Below, piece after piece: positions 17,222-24,829 of a stretch of DNA of 32,535 nt; positions within the stretch are counted from its first letter, which is position 1; each line of letters begins with the position of its first letter. The translations under genes and the position numbers were made by a program. Under the pieces are notes generated by a model. It did not search any database and was not told the DNA's origin. It was given only the letters and a program-made list of their open reading frames with translations. Origin of the DNA: Bacillota bacterium (GTDB lineage Bacteria; Bacillota; Dethiobacteria; DTU022; UBA8154); assembly GCA_012518675.1 (NCBI GenBank), contig JAAYRR010000055.1, positions 1-32,535 on the forward strand, written 5' to 3'.

Positions 17222-17227
17222 ATTATA
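17222..17227 (-). promoter_or_regulatory. -10 element for the O-acylation operon
   Basis: Reads TATAAT on the minus strand (within GGTTATAATG), about 70 bases before the ATG at 17151. No -35 consensus lies at the proper distance. Instead the nearest of the 11-base repeats begins 22 bases upstream, a spacing typical of promoters that depend on a PhoP/WalR-type activator. Confidence 0.5.
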
Positions 17228-17249
17228 ACCGCTTTATTTCGACAATTAT

Positions 17250-17287
17250 TTACAAGGTTATTAAAGATTGGTTACAAAAAAGTTACA
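17250..17287. promoter_or_regulatory. Four 11-bp-phased TTACA elements, WalR/PhoP-type binding site
   Basis: TTACA at 17250, TTAAA at 17261, TTACA at 17272 and TTACA at 17283 recur with an exact 11-base period. Read on the minus strand the series is TGTAAC-N5-TGTAAC-N5-TTTAAT-N5-TGTAAA. Three of the four fit the published WalR consensus TGTWAH with N5 spacing, and on the plus strand they resemble PhoP boxes of Bacillus. OmpR/PhoB-family regulators bind such direct repeats one helical turn apart. The site lies between the O-acylation operon and the response-regulator operon, so it could serve both. The regulator encoded at 17374 is the obvious candidate, but that link is inference. Confidence 0.65.
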
Positions 17288-17334
17288 GTTGTCAAATTTG
17301 GGTTCTTTTTGGGGAAACATTGTTGTATTTATAG

Positions 17335-17340
17335 TACAAT
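17335..17340 (+). promoter_or_regulatory. -10 element for the two-component operon
   Basis: TACAAT, 33 bases before the ATG at 17374, with AGAGGTGAT as ribosome binding site in between. The -35 region is poor (GGGAAA at 17 bases). The phased TTACA repeats end 47 bases upstream, a possible activator position. Autoregulation is inferred. Confidence 0.45.
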
Positions 17341-17373
17341 AGCAATGATCAACAGTCCAGAGGTGATTATTTC

Positions 17374-18090
17374 ATGCCGGCAAATAAAACGAAGGTCCTG
17401 GTAGTTGAGGACGAAGCCTCCATCCGTAAATTTATTGCCATTAACCTACATAGAAATGATTTTGTGGTTTTAGAGGCGGGTGACGGGGAAACCGCCCTTG
17501 AAATGGCCCGAAGGTATTCACCCGGTGTAATAGTACTGGATGTGATGCTGCCTGCGATGGACGGTTTTGAGGTGTGCATGCAAATAAGGCGCATGCTGCC
17601 CCAGGTTATTATTATTATGCTTACAGCCCGGGGAGAGGATATGGACAAAATTATGGGGTTGGAGCTCGGTGCTGATGATTACATGGTCAAACCCTTTAAT
17701 CCCCTGGAATTGGTGGCACGCATCCGTGCCAACCTGCGAAAAATGGCCAGCTGTGTGCCTGTAAAAACAAATTGTATCAGCTTTCAACAGCTGAGGCTGG
17801 ATTTAGAAGGGCAGCGTTTCTATAAAGATGAAGAAGAAATAGAATTAACACCGACAGAATTTGCCATGATGAAAGTTTTTATGAGCAATCCCCGGAAAGC
17901 GTTCAGCCGGAACGAAATTATGAACTGTGTTTGGGGCCAGAATTATTTTGGGGATCTGAAAACAGTAGATGTAAATATCCGCAGGATACGGGAAAAACTG
18001 GAGGAAGATCCCTCTGCCCCCCAATGGATTGAAACAGTCTGGGGAGTTGGTTACCGCTTAAAGGGGGCGGCAGGACATGCCCAGTATTAG
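17374..18090 (+). CDS. OmpR/PhoB-family response regulator
   Basis: A 238-residue two-domain regulator. The receiver domain has the acidic pocket (Glu12-Asp13), phospho-acceptor Asp56 in VIVLDVMLPAMDG, Thr84 in MLTARGED and Lys106 in MVKPFNP: a complete phosphorylation site. The C-terminal winged helix shows LTPTEFAMMKVFMSNPRKAFSR and VDVNIRRIREKLEEDP, then WIETVWGVGYRLKG, the standard Trans_reg_C pattern. Such proteins bind 11-base-phased direct repeats, and such repeats lie just upstream of this gene. GAGGTGAT precedes the ATG at 17374. The gene overlaps the kinase gene by 14 bases. Closest in type to PhoP/WalR/ResD; which of these cannot be decided from sequence reading. Confidence 0.93.
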   Translation: MPANKTKVLVVEDEASIRKFIAINLHRNDFVVLEAGDGETALEMARRYSPGVIVLDVMLPAMDGFEVCMQIRRMLPQVIIIMLTARGEDMDKIMGLELGADDYMVKPFNPLELVARIRANLRKMASCVPVKTNCISFQQLRLDLEGQRFYKDEEEIELTPTEFAMMKVFMSNPRKAFSRNEIMNCVWGQNYFGDLKTVDVNIRRIREKLEEDPSAPQWIETVWGVGYRLKGAAGHAQY

Positions 18091-19474
18091 AAGCAGGCTG
18101 GTAATGAGTTTTTTGTTTATTATCGTGTTTACAGTGTTTATCCTGGAAGTATTTTTAATTAGTAATATCCGCAATAATTACTATAAAAATTTGGAGGACA
18201 CCCTGGTAAACCAGTTGCAAACATCTGCAGATTTGTATGACAGATATTTTTCAGATGCAACTTTACACGAAAATGTACTTAATAATGTGGATACGTTTTG
18301 GAAACAGGTGACGGCCCAAGTAGAAATTATTGATATGGAAGGGGAAATGATCCTGGACTCTTTAGGTGTTGCCGACAGTTCTGTTACGGAAATGGATGAT
18401 GTCCAAGCAGCACTGCAAGGCCAAAAGGGTATCTGGAGCGGGCGTGTTCCCTACGATACGGAAAAGGTGATGGCTGCAGCCTACCCCCTTAGGGCAGCAA
18501 AAAAACAGGTGGGGGTTTTACGGTTTGTGGCTTCTTTAAGGGAAATAAACCAAGAAATTAGGGATGTTGCCCGCCGCTATATGTGTTTTGGGGGTATGGT
18601 AATCCTCTTTTCAGGGTTAATCAGTATAGTTTTAGCCAACACAATTACAGGGCCTTTAAAGCAAGTTACCATGGCAGCCAAGGAGATGGCTACGGGAAAT
18701 TTTAAGGTGGAATGCACCCCCGGGTCAAGGGATGAAATCGGCAAACTTTCGGTAGCGTTAAATTTTCTGGCCAGTGAAATTTTGGAAAAGGAAAGGCTGA
18801 AAAATGATTTCATTTCATCTGTTTCCCACGAGTTGCGCACACCGTTGACTTCAATAAAAGGCTGGGCCGTGACGCTTAAACAGGGCTATGAAAATAATGC
18901 ACTTTTACAGGATGGGCTGGAAATTATTGAAAAGGAAAGTGATCGATTAACCGGTATGGTCGCAGAACTTTTGGATTTTTCCAGGTTTGCAGCCGGTAAA
19001 ATTATGTTAAAAGAAGAAAAAGTTAATATGGCCGGCCTCCTGGAACATTTGCGGATGCAGCTAACTCCCAGGGCTATGCGGGAGGAAATAAATTTTCAGG
19101 TGAGGTATGATGAAAACAAGCAGTATGTTTTTACAGATGCTGATCGCTTAAAGCAGGTGTTTATCAACCTGTTGGACAATGCTTTCAAATTTACTGCTCC
19201 CGGCGGGAAGGTTTGCTTGACAGCTGTCTCTGATGAGCAACAGTACTACTTTTATATTGAAGACAGCGGATGCGGCATCCCCGCAGAAGAGCTGCCCAAG
19301 GTAAAGGAAAAGTTTTATAAAGGGAAATCAAGCCAGGCGCAAAGCGGCCTCGGTCTTTCTATATCTGATGAAATAATCAACCTGATGGGAGGAAAGTTGG
19401 TGATCAAAAGTAAAGTTGGCCATGGTACATGCATTACAATTACCCTACCCTTAAAAGAGGTGGGTGAAAAATGA
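18077..19474 (+). CDS. Membrane sensor histidine kinase
   Basis: A 465-residue kinase. Two membrane helices (8-30 and about 171-190) enclose an extracellular sensor domain of about 140 residues, followed by a HAMP linker (ITGPLKQVTMAAKEMATGNF). The HisKA domain has FISSVSHELRTPLTSIKGW with phospho-acceptor His251. The ATPase domain has NLLDNAFKFT (N box), DSGCGIP (G1), a short F box (KFYKG) and GLGLSIS (G2). There is no PAS domain between HAMP and HisKA, unlike WalK and many PhoR proteins. The signal should be extracellular or in the envelope. It phosphorylates the regulator encoded just upstream. Its stop overlaps the start of the downstream lipoprotein gene as ATGA, so all three are co-translated. 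Confidence 0.94.
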   Translation: MPSIRSRLVMSFLFIIVFTVFILEVFLISNIRNNYYKNLEDTLVNQLQTSADLYDRYFSDATLHENVLNNVDTFWKQVTAQVEIIDMEGEMILDSLGVADSSVTEMDDVQAALQGQKGIWSGRVPYDTEKVMAAAYPLRAAKKQVGVLRFVASLREINQEIRDVARRYMCFGGMVILFSGLISIVLANTITGPLKQVTMAAKEMATGNFKVECTPGSRDEIGKLSVALNFLASEILEKERLKNDFISSVSHELRTPLTSIKGWAVTLKQGYENNALLQDGLEIIEKESDRLTGMVAELLDFSRFAAGKIMLKEEKVNMAGLLEHLRMQLTPRAMREEINFQVRYDENKQYVFTDADRLKQVFINLLDNAFKFTAPGGKVCLTAVSDEQQYYFYIEDSGCGIPAEELPKVKEKFYKGKSSQAQSGLGLSISDEIINLMGGKLVIKSKVGHGTCITITLPLKEVGEK

Positions 19475-21018
19475 AAAAACTGTTTCTGCCGGTTGTTTTC
19501 CTGGTGCTTATTGCTGTCCTGGCCGGCGGTTGTGTTGATCAAAACACTAACTTTACGTTGGCAGTCGTTCCCCCGCAAAATTTGCAGCCTCCCTTACAAG
19601 GCACATGGGAAATCGTCTCCCTTTTGCAGGAAAATACAGCTGTCCGAGGTGTAAAACCAAAATGGGTGGGAAAAACCATTTCCTTTTCAGATAAAGGTGT
19701 GTTGTTGGGTGATTATCTTTTATGTAACCCTCTTTACCAAGTAAAAAAAGTGGCGGCAGAAACCTTTCTGTTTTACCGCCACCAGGTTTTCCCAACTGAT
19801 TTTCACTTTCAGGATCCGGAGATTGAGGTTCTTATTCTTTATGACAACCAGTTGTTTTTCTGCGAATTGCTGCCGGAAAAAAACGATGAATTATTGCTGA
19901 TTCTTTTTGACAACTGCTATCTTGTCCAAAAAATTTCTGACGAGGTGGACGAAGCTGTTTTTTCCTCTTGGGAAATCAAAAATGCAGATACGGAAAGGGA
20001 TACCGGCAGCCGGGCTGAAATTGCAAACAGGCATACCGGTGTGCTGCTCGGGTTGCGGGCACCATGCCTGCATTCGCAGGGAAATTACGGTGAAAATTAC
20101 CGCACACTTTGGCTGGTGTTGGCGGACCAAAAGCTGGCGCCTGTTTTGGAAACAAGTGCGCTATTGTTTCCAAGAAGGAGCGGTTTTTACAGGCTGCAGG
20201 TTGAAAGGAAGAAAGAAGGAGGAAGGGCGGAAGACTTTCTAATTGTTGATCATATCTTAAAGCAGGAGAAGGAGGAAAAAACGGAAAGTGCACCGGGGAG
20301 GTCCGGGGATCCCCGGGAAGGCTTTGGGGGCGGGGAGGAAGGGGAAGCCTGTCTTGTACGCAGAATCCACTACATTGGCAATGAATATGTTTCCATTGAA
20401 GAAACATTTGAACAGTCACCCGTAGAAGAGGGGAAAGCCGGCAAAGGAGGCAAACTGCATATCTATGCTATTGACAGTCTGCCCGGGACCAAAGCGGTTA
20501 AAATTTCTGATTTGGCAGGGCAGGAGGCTTTGACTGCCATGGAACTCGGCAGGCAAAGGTTACTGCAGCAGCTGGGCCTGGAACAGGAAGGTTTGGAGGA
20601 TGAAAGAAATTTTGGCCTGACCAGAAAAATGGGGTATTGGATATTTAACGGCAGGGTGAATTACTGGAAAGGTAATGAACATGAAAAAGCGGACTATGAT
20701 ATTACTGTTATCCCGCCCCATGATGTAGTCTGCTACAACAAGCTGCATCTCCCCTGGACCCGGGTGAAGAACCATATCCCGGGTGCGGTTGACGTGTTTA
20801 CTTCACCTGCAAAGAACTTGGCGCTGGTGGTCACCAGTAATGAAATCGTTATTTATAAAATGCACCAGGAAACCCTGCTTGATCCCCCTCTAGGAAAGAT
20901 CCCCCTAAACAGGGGCGAAGCTGTGATCATGGCTGAATGGGCCTTGGATCAATATGTTGAAGACTGGACCCTGACATTTAAAGCATTCAGTGATCAGGAT
21001 TTTGTTTTGTTTGAATAA
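19471..21018 (+). CDS. Unrecognised lipoprotein, third gene of the two-component operon
   Basis: A 515-residue exported protein with lipobox LAGGC and Cys21. No family is recognised. Residues of about 40-150 begin with QGTWEIVSLLQEN and are rich in predicted strands, a pattern reminiscent of lipocalin-like barrels. Residues 268-293 form a charged, Gly/Glu-rich linker (QEKEEKTESAPG, then GFGGGEEGEA). The C-terminal half holds mixed helix and strand with YWIFNGRVNYWKG and DYDITVIPPHDVV. The gene shares four bases (ATGA) with the kinase gene, so it is made in step with it. By analogy with other kinase-lipoprotein operons it may modulate the kinase's extracellular domain. That is inference; it could also be an effector of the response. 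Confidence 0.75.
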   Translation: MKKLFLPVVFLVLIAVLAGGCVDQNTNFTLAVVPPQNLQPPLQGTWEIVSLLQENTAVRGVKPKWVGKTISFSDKGVLLGDYLLCNPLYQVKKVAAETFLFYRHQVFPTDFHFQDPEIEVLILYDNQLFFCELLPEKNDELLLILFDNCYLVQKISDEVDEAVFSSWEIKNADTERDTGSRAEIANRHTGVLLGLRAPCLHSQGNYGENYRTLWLVLADQKLAPVLETSALLFPRRSGFYRLQVERKKEGGRAEDFLIVDHILKQEKEEKTESAPGRSGDPREGFGGGEEGEACLVRRIHYIGNEYVSIEETFEQSPVEEGKAGKGGKLHIYAIDSLPGTKAVKISDLAGQEALTAMELGRQRLLQQLGLEQEGLEDERNFGLTRKMGYWIFNGRVNYWKGNEHEKADYDITVIPPHDVVCYNKLHLPWTRVKNHIPGAVDVFTSPAKNLALVVTSNEIVIYKMHQETLLDPPLGKIPLNRGEAVIMAEWALDQYVEDWTLTFKAFSDQDFVLFE

Positions 21019-21119
21019 TCAATGAAAAATAATGTAGGGTTTTGTAAAGTTATGATAAGATAGGGTAACACGCCGAATGATTCCTCACACTATATAGCGC
21101 GAAAGGATAGGGATAAAAT

Positions 21120-21650
21120 ATGTCTTTCTTGGAACTGGCAAAAAAAAGATATTCTGTGCGCAGCTTTAAGGATCAACCTGTTGAAGAAGGGGTGTTAAAG
21201 GAAATTTTAGAAGCAGGCAGGGTTGCCCCTTCGGCAGTAAATTTTCAGCCGGTGCAATTTATAGTTATACAGAAAAAGGAATTAAAGGAACAGGTATGTG
21301 GAACATACAGGGGTTCCTGGATGGCAGGGGCGCCGGTAATAATTGCCATCTGCGGTGATCATCGCGAATCCTGGCGGCGTGCTGATGGGAAGGACCATTG
21401 TGATATTGATGCTGCAATTGCCGTAGATCATCTGACCTTGGCTGCAGCAGACTTAGGACTGGGAACTTGTTGGGTCTGTGCTTTTAATTCCATGGCCTGT
21501 CACCGGGTTTTAAAGCTGCCTGCACATTTGGAAGTGATTGCCCTGCTTCCCTTAGGCTACCCTGCGGAAGAGGATGTTGATCGTAAAGCGGTGAAAAAGA
21601 GAAAACCGCTGGCTGAAATAGTGCATTGGGATGGTTTTGAAAAGGTATAA
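21120..21650 (+). CDS. Nitroreductase family protein
   Basis: A 176-residue FMN-dependent oxidoreductase. RYSVRSFKDQPVE (9-21) carries the RxSxRxF phosphate-binding start of the family. VAPSAVNFQPVQFIVI (35-50) matches the APSaxNxQpw region and DLGLGTCWVCAFN (about 111-123) the GLGtcWi region. It lacks extra ferredoxin domains and is the short form. Such enzymes reduce nitro groups, quinones or flavins with NAD(P)H in the cytoplasm; the real substrate is unknown. The ATG at 21120 follows ATAGGGAT. The next gene begins within 40 bases and is probably co-transcribed. Confidence 0.92.
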   Translation: MSFLELAKKRYSVRSFKDQPVEEGVLKEILEAGRVAPSAVNFQPVQFIVIQKKELKEQVCGTYRGSWMAGAPVIIAICGDHRESWRRADGKDHCDIDAAIAVDHLTLAAADLGLGTCWVCAFNSMACHRVLKLPAHLEVIALLPLGYPAEEDVDRKAVKKRKPLAEIVHWDGFEKV

Positions 21651-21688
21651 GGGGGAAACAGGATATGGAATCCGGAGGAGAAAATACA

Positions 21689-22222
21689 GTGGATAACAAA
21701 CAACAAAATAAGGTTTTAACTGAAATGTTCATCAGACCTGTAGGTGTAGTCCGGAATGAAGTAAAAAAGCCGACCTTGTTTGCTGAAACAGACGACTTAG
21801 CGCAGCGGCCCCAGGGTAAACGGGGGGAATATAAAAAACGTATTTCAGAGCTGGTTATTGATAAAAACTATGCAGAAAGCCTTGATGGCATCGAAGGCTT
21901 TTCCCACCTGTTGGTTCTTTACTGGGCCCATCTTACCCGCGCCGAGGGGCGCCGGCTGACCAAAGTTCATCCTATGGGCCGGAAGGATTTACCGTTGACC
22001 GGAATATTTGCGACCTGCAGCCCTGCACGGCCCAACCCTATTTTAGTGACAGCAGTACGTTTGTTGGCACGCATGGATAATGTTCTGAAGGTTGAAGGCC
22101 TGGACGCTGTCGACGGCAGCCCTATTGTAGATCTTAAACCCTATAACCCCGGATTTTGTGCTGCTGAAAATGTTAAAGTCGCCGGCTGGATGGAAAAAGT
22201 TTACCGGGAAATGCAGCAATAA
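21689..22222 (+). CDS. trmO: TrmO/TsaA-like tRNA methyltransferase
   Basis: A 177-residue protein of the UPF0066 family. In E. coli TrmO methylates N6-threonylcarbamoyladenosine at position 37 of threonine tRNA using S-adenosylmethionine. The family marks are IRPVGVVRNEV near the start, LDGIEGFSHLLVLYWAHL, HPMGRKDLPLTGIFATCSPARPNPI and LDAVDGSPIVDLKPYNP, all strong. The frame opens with an ATG at 21665, but I prefer the GTG at 21689. GGAGGAG at 21674-21680 lies eight bases before it and would otherwise be read as codons (Ser-Gly-Gly-Glu). The ATG has only AAGGGGG. Some anaerobe TsaA-domain proteins may have other substrates, so the exact activity is less certain than the family. Confidence 0.86.
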   Translation: MDNKQQNKVLTEMFIRPVGVVRNEVKKPTLFAETDDLAQRPQGKRGEYKKRISELVIDKNYAESLDGIEGFSHLLVLYWAHLTRAEGRRLTKVHPMGRKDLPLTGIFATCSPARPNPILVTAVRLLARMDNVLKVEGLDAVDGSPIVDLKPYNPGFCAAENVKVAGWMEKVYREMQQ

Positions 22223-22268
22223 AAAATCCTCGTTCACAGGTGGTGGGTTATGGGGATAATAGGTAACA

Positions 22269-22796
22269 ATGAATAATACTATTAAAATTGCTTGTTTTGA
22301 TGTTTATTATTTTAAGGATTATGCACAGGCTTGCAGCATTGTTTTTCAGATTGCACCTTCTGAAAAAATTATTTCCAAATACTGCACTGTGGTAAAAACA
22401 TTTGACGCCTATATGCCTGGGGAATTTTATAAAAGGGAGCTGCCCTGCCTCTTGCAGGTTTATGCCCGGGTGAAGGAAAAGATTAACATTATAATTATTG
22501 ATGGTTATGTTCTGTTGGGGGATGGTAGAAAAGGGCTTGGCGCTTATTTTTATGAAGCTTTGGATAAAAAAATTCCTGTAATCGGGGTGGCTAAGACATA
22601 TTTTCATAGCTGTGTAAGCTGCATCAAAGTTTACCGTGGTAAAAGCACCAAACCGCTCTATGTCAGCAGTATGGGTATTGATCTGTGTTTTTCTGCAAAA
22701 CTAATCGGCAACCTGCAGGGTAAACACCGCATACCGGAGGTGCTCAAAGCTGTAGATCGTTTGAGCAGGGAAAAGAAAAGGGAAGCGATCAGCTAA
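22269..22796 (+). CDS. Endonuclease V-like protein, short form
   Basis: A 175-residue protein. Asp11 (CFDVYY), Tyr48 (AYMPG), Glu57 (FYKRELP) and Asp78 (IIIDGY) have the same spacing (37, 46 and 67 residues from the first Asp) as the wedge Tyr and the catalytic acids of Thermotoga endonuclease V (D43, Y80, E89, D110, from memory). PVIGVAKTYF, GKSTKPLYVSS and HRIPEVLKAVDRLSR also fit the family. Endonuclease V nicks DNA or RNA one base 3' of inosine. Compared with the usual length of about 220 it lacks some 30 N-terminal residues, and the DGxGxxHPRR motif is replaced by DGYVLLGDGRKGLG. The ribosome binding site (ATAGGTAAC) is weak. The fold looks sure; inosine-specific activity less so. Confidence 0.8.
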   Translation: MNNTIKIACFDVYYFKDYAQACSIVFQIAPSEKIISKYCTVVKTFDAYMPGEFYKRELPCLLQVYARVKEKINIIIIDGYVLLGDGRKGLGAYFYEALDKKIPVIGVAKTYFHSCVSCIKVYRGKSTKPLYVSSMGIDLCFSAKLIGNLQGKHRIPEVLKAVDRLSREKKREAIS

Positions 22797-22939
22797 TTAT
22801 TATTTATTGGGAAGGGAAAAAGCAATATTTTAACGAATTATGGGGTGGATGCCCTTTCTGGCTGCAGGCTAAAATGGCGAAGTTTTTTTTAATTCATACC
22901 ATGGGGCAGCTAAATACTTAAATAAATGAGGTATATGGT

Positions 22940-24724
22940 ATGGAACGTGCAGAAGACAGGTACCTTATGCTGCTTAACGGTCTTCCCGACGCCTTAGCCT
23001 ATTGTCAGGTGATGACGGACAATGCCGGTCAACCGGTGGATTTTATCCTTTTGAGTGTGAATGACGCTTTTAAGGAAATGATCGGCCTTTTACAGGGCAA
23101 GGTTGTGGATTGTAGGGTTACAGATGTGCTTCCTTGTATTAAAAATTTAGAATATAACTTGATCGAAACCTTGGGCAAAGTTGCTTTTACTGGTGAAAGA
23201 ACCAGTTTTGAACAATACTCTGAACAGGCAAACCGTTGGTTCAGGATAACGGCTTTTAGTAAGGAACAGGGTTGTTTTGCTGTAATTATCCAAGATATTA
23301 CTGATTACAGAAAAGCTGAACAGGCGCTGCGTGAAAGTGAAACCCGCTACCGAGAACTGGTTGAAAATTTAAATGAAGTGGTCTATGTCTTGGATGAAAA
23401 CGCCCAAATTATCTACGTTTCCCCAAACGTTGAACAGTTAAGCGGTTATACCCCTGCTGAATTGGTTAAAAGGCGTTTTACCGAATTTGTCCACCCTGAA
23501 GACTTAACAGGGCGGATGGAGCAATTTCTTAAGGTATTATCAGGGGTTAATGAAGCTACCGAATATCGCTTTATAACCAAAAGAGGGCAGATCACCTGGG
23601 TGCGGACAGCTGCCAAACCAATTGTCAGCGGGGGCCGCACCATCGGCATACAGGGTGTGTTGATGGATATTACAGATCGCAAACAGGCCGAAAAAAAGAT
23701 TTTACGGCTGGGCCTGCAGGACAGCCTGACAGGGCTTCATAACCGTTATTTTATGCAGGAAAAAATAAAAAAGCTGGATACTGATAAGCTGCAGTTACCC
23801 GTTAGCGTCATCATGGCCGATCTGAACGGCTTAAAATTGATTAATGATACCTGCGGGCACAGTGCCGGAGATAAGGAGCTGCAACGAACAGCACGCCTTC
23901 TAAAGAAATCTTGCCGCAAAAAGGATTTTATTGCCCGTTGGGGCGGTGATGAATTTATTATTCTGTTGCCACAAACTACGCTGGCAGAAGCAGAACATGT
24001 CTGTAAAAGAATAACCGACAATTGCCGTAAAACACATGTCAAAGGCGTCCCTGTTTCCATTTCCTTGGGTGTTGCAACCAAAAACAGCATCAATAAAAGC
24101 CTGGCTAAAGCTTTAAATAAAGCTGAAAATAATATGTATGTGCAGAAACTTGCCGAACATTACAATGCAAGAAAAGTGATTTTAAATTACCTGCGCAAAA
24201 CCCTGACAGAAAAAAACCTGGGAATGAAAATACATATTGAACGTATGCAAGCTTTGGCCATGAAAATAGGTCAGAAAAAAGGGCTGTCTGCAGCAGAACT
24301 GGATCGACTGCACACGTTGATTGCACTGCACAATATCGGGAGGATAAACCTTCCCGGGAAAATAGTAACCCAAAAAGGGGTTTTGTCGGCCCCGGAAAAA
24401 GAAATTATGCAAAAGCAACTGGAATTTGGCTACAGAATTGCCCAGGCCACAGGGGTGCACTGCTACCTGGCAGAAGATATTTTGGCACACCACGAACACT
24501 GGGATGGTTCAGGGTACCCGTGGGGGTTAAAGGGGAAGGAAATACCTTTACAGGCCAGGGTTATCGCAATTGTTGACGCCTATGAGGTGATGACCAGGGG
24601 CGGGGCGGCAACTGTTTCTAAAGAGGAGGCCCTTGCCGAGCTGAAAAGGTGTGCCGGCACTAGATTCGATCCGGAATTGGTAGAAATTTTTGTAGGGGTT
24701 TGGCAGGAGGTGCAGGAATTATAA
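22940..24724 (+). CDS. PAS-PAS-GGDEF-HD-GYP signalling protein
   Basis: A 594-residue soluble protein. A degenerate PAS-like region lies at about 8-125, a clear PAS/PAC at 135-250 (ETRYRELVENLNEVVYVLDE, ending QGVLMDITDRKQAE), a GGDEF domain at about 258-410 and an HD-GYP domain at about 425-590. The GGDEF motif (335-339) is intact, with an RxxD inhibitory site at 326-329, so c-di-GMP synthesis with feedback is expected. In the HD-GYP half, HHEHWDGSGYP (517-527) and KGKEIPLQARVIAIVDAYE are normal. The eponymous HD, however, is His464-Asn465 (LHNIGR), so phosphodiesterase activity may be lost or altered. There is no membrane segment. GAGGTAT precedes the ATG at 22940. A second GGDEF gene is at the left edge of the window. 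Confidence 0.93.
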   Translation: MERAEDRYLMLLNGLPDALAYCQVMTDNAGQPVDFILLSVNDAFKEMIGLLQGKVVDCRVTDVLPCIKNLEYNLIETLGKVAFTGERTSFEQYSEQANRWFRITAFSKEQGCFAVIIQDITDYRKAEQALRESETRYRELVENLNEVVYVLDENAQIIYVSPNVEQLSGYTPAELVKRRFTEFVHPEDLTGRMEQFLKVLSGVNEATEYRFITKRGQITWVRTAAKPIVSGGRTIGIQGVLMDITDRKQAEKKILRLGLQDSLTGLHNRYFMQEKIKKLDTDKLQLPVSVIMADLNGLKLINDTCGHSAGDKELQRTARLLKKSCRKKDFIARWGGDEFIILLPQTTLAEAEHVCKRITDNCRKTHVKGVPVSISLGVATKNSINKSLAKALNKAENNMYVQKLAEHYNARKVILNYLRKTLTEKNLGMKIHIERMQALAMKIGQKKGLSAAELDRLHTLIALHNIGRINLPGKIVTQKGVLSAPEKEIMQKQLEFGYRIAQATGVHCYLAEDILAHHEHWDGSGYPWGLKGKEIPLQARVIAIVDAYEVMTRGGAATVSKEEALAELKRCAGTRFDPELVEIFVGVWQEVQEL

Positions 24725-24829
24725 TTATGACTACAGATCTGCAGCGACATGTTTTTTCAATTCGAGTTCTTCTACTTCCTCTTTAAAGGCTGGGGTTCGA
24801 AAATGCAGTAGGGGGGCAATGCATCTAAA

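Noticed and set aside
19976-20419. 147-codon minus-strand frame inside the lipoprotein gene
   Set aside because: Pro/Phe-rich shadow frame; the plus-strand lipoprotein is coupled to the kinase and has a signal peptide.
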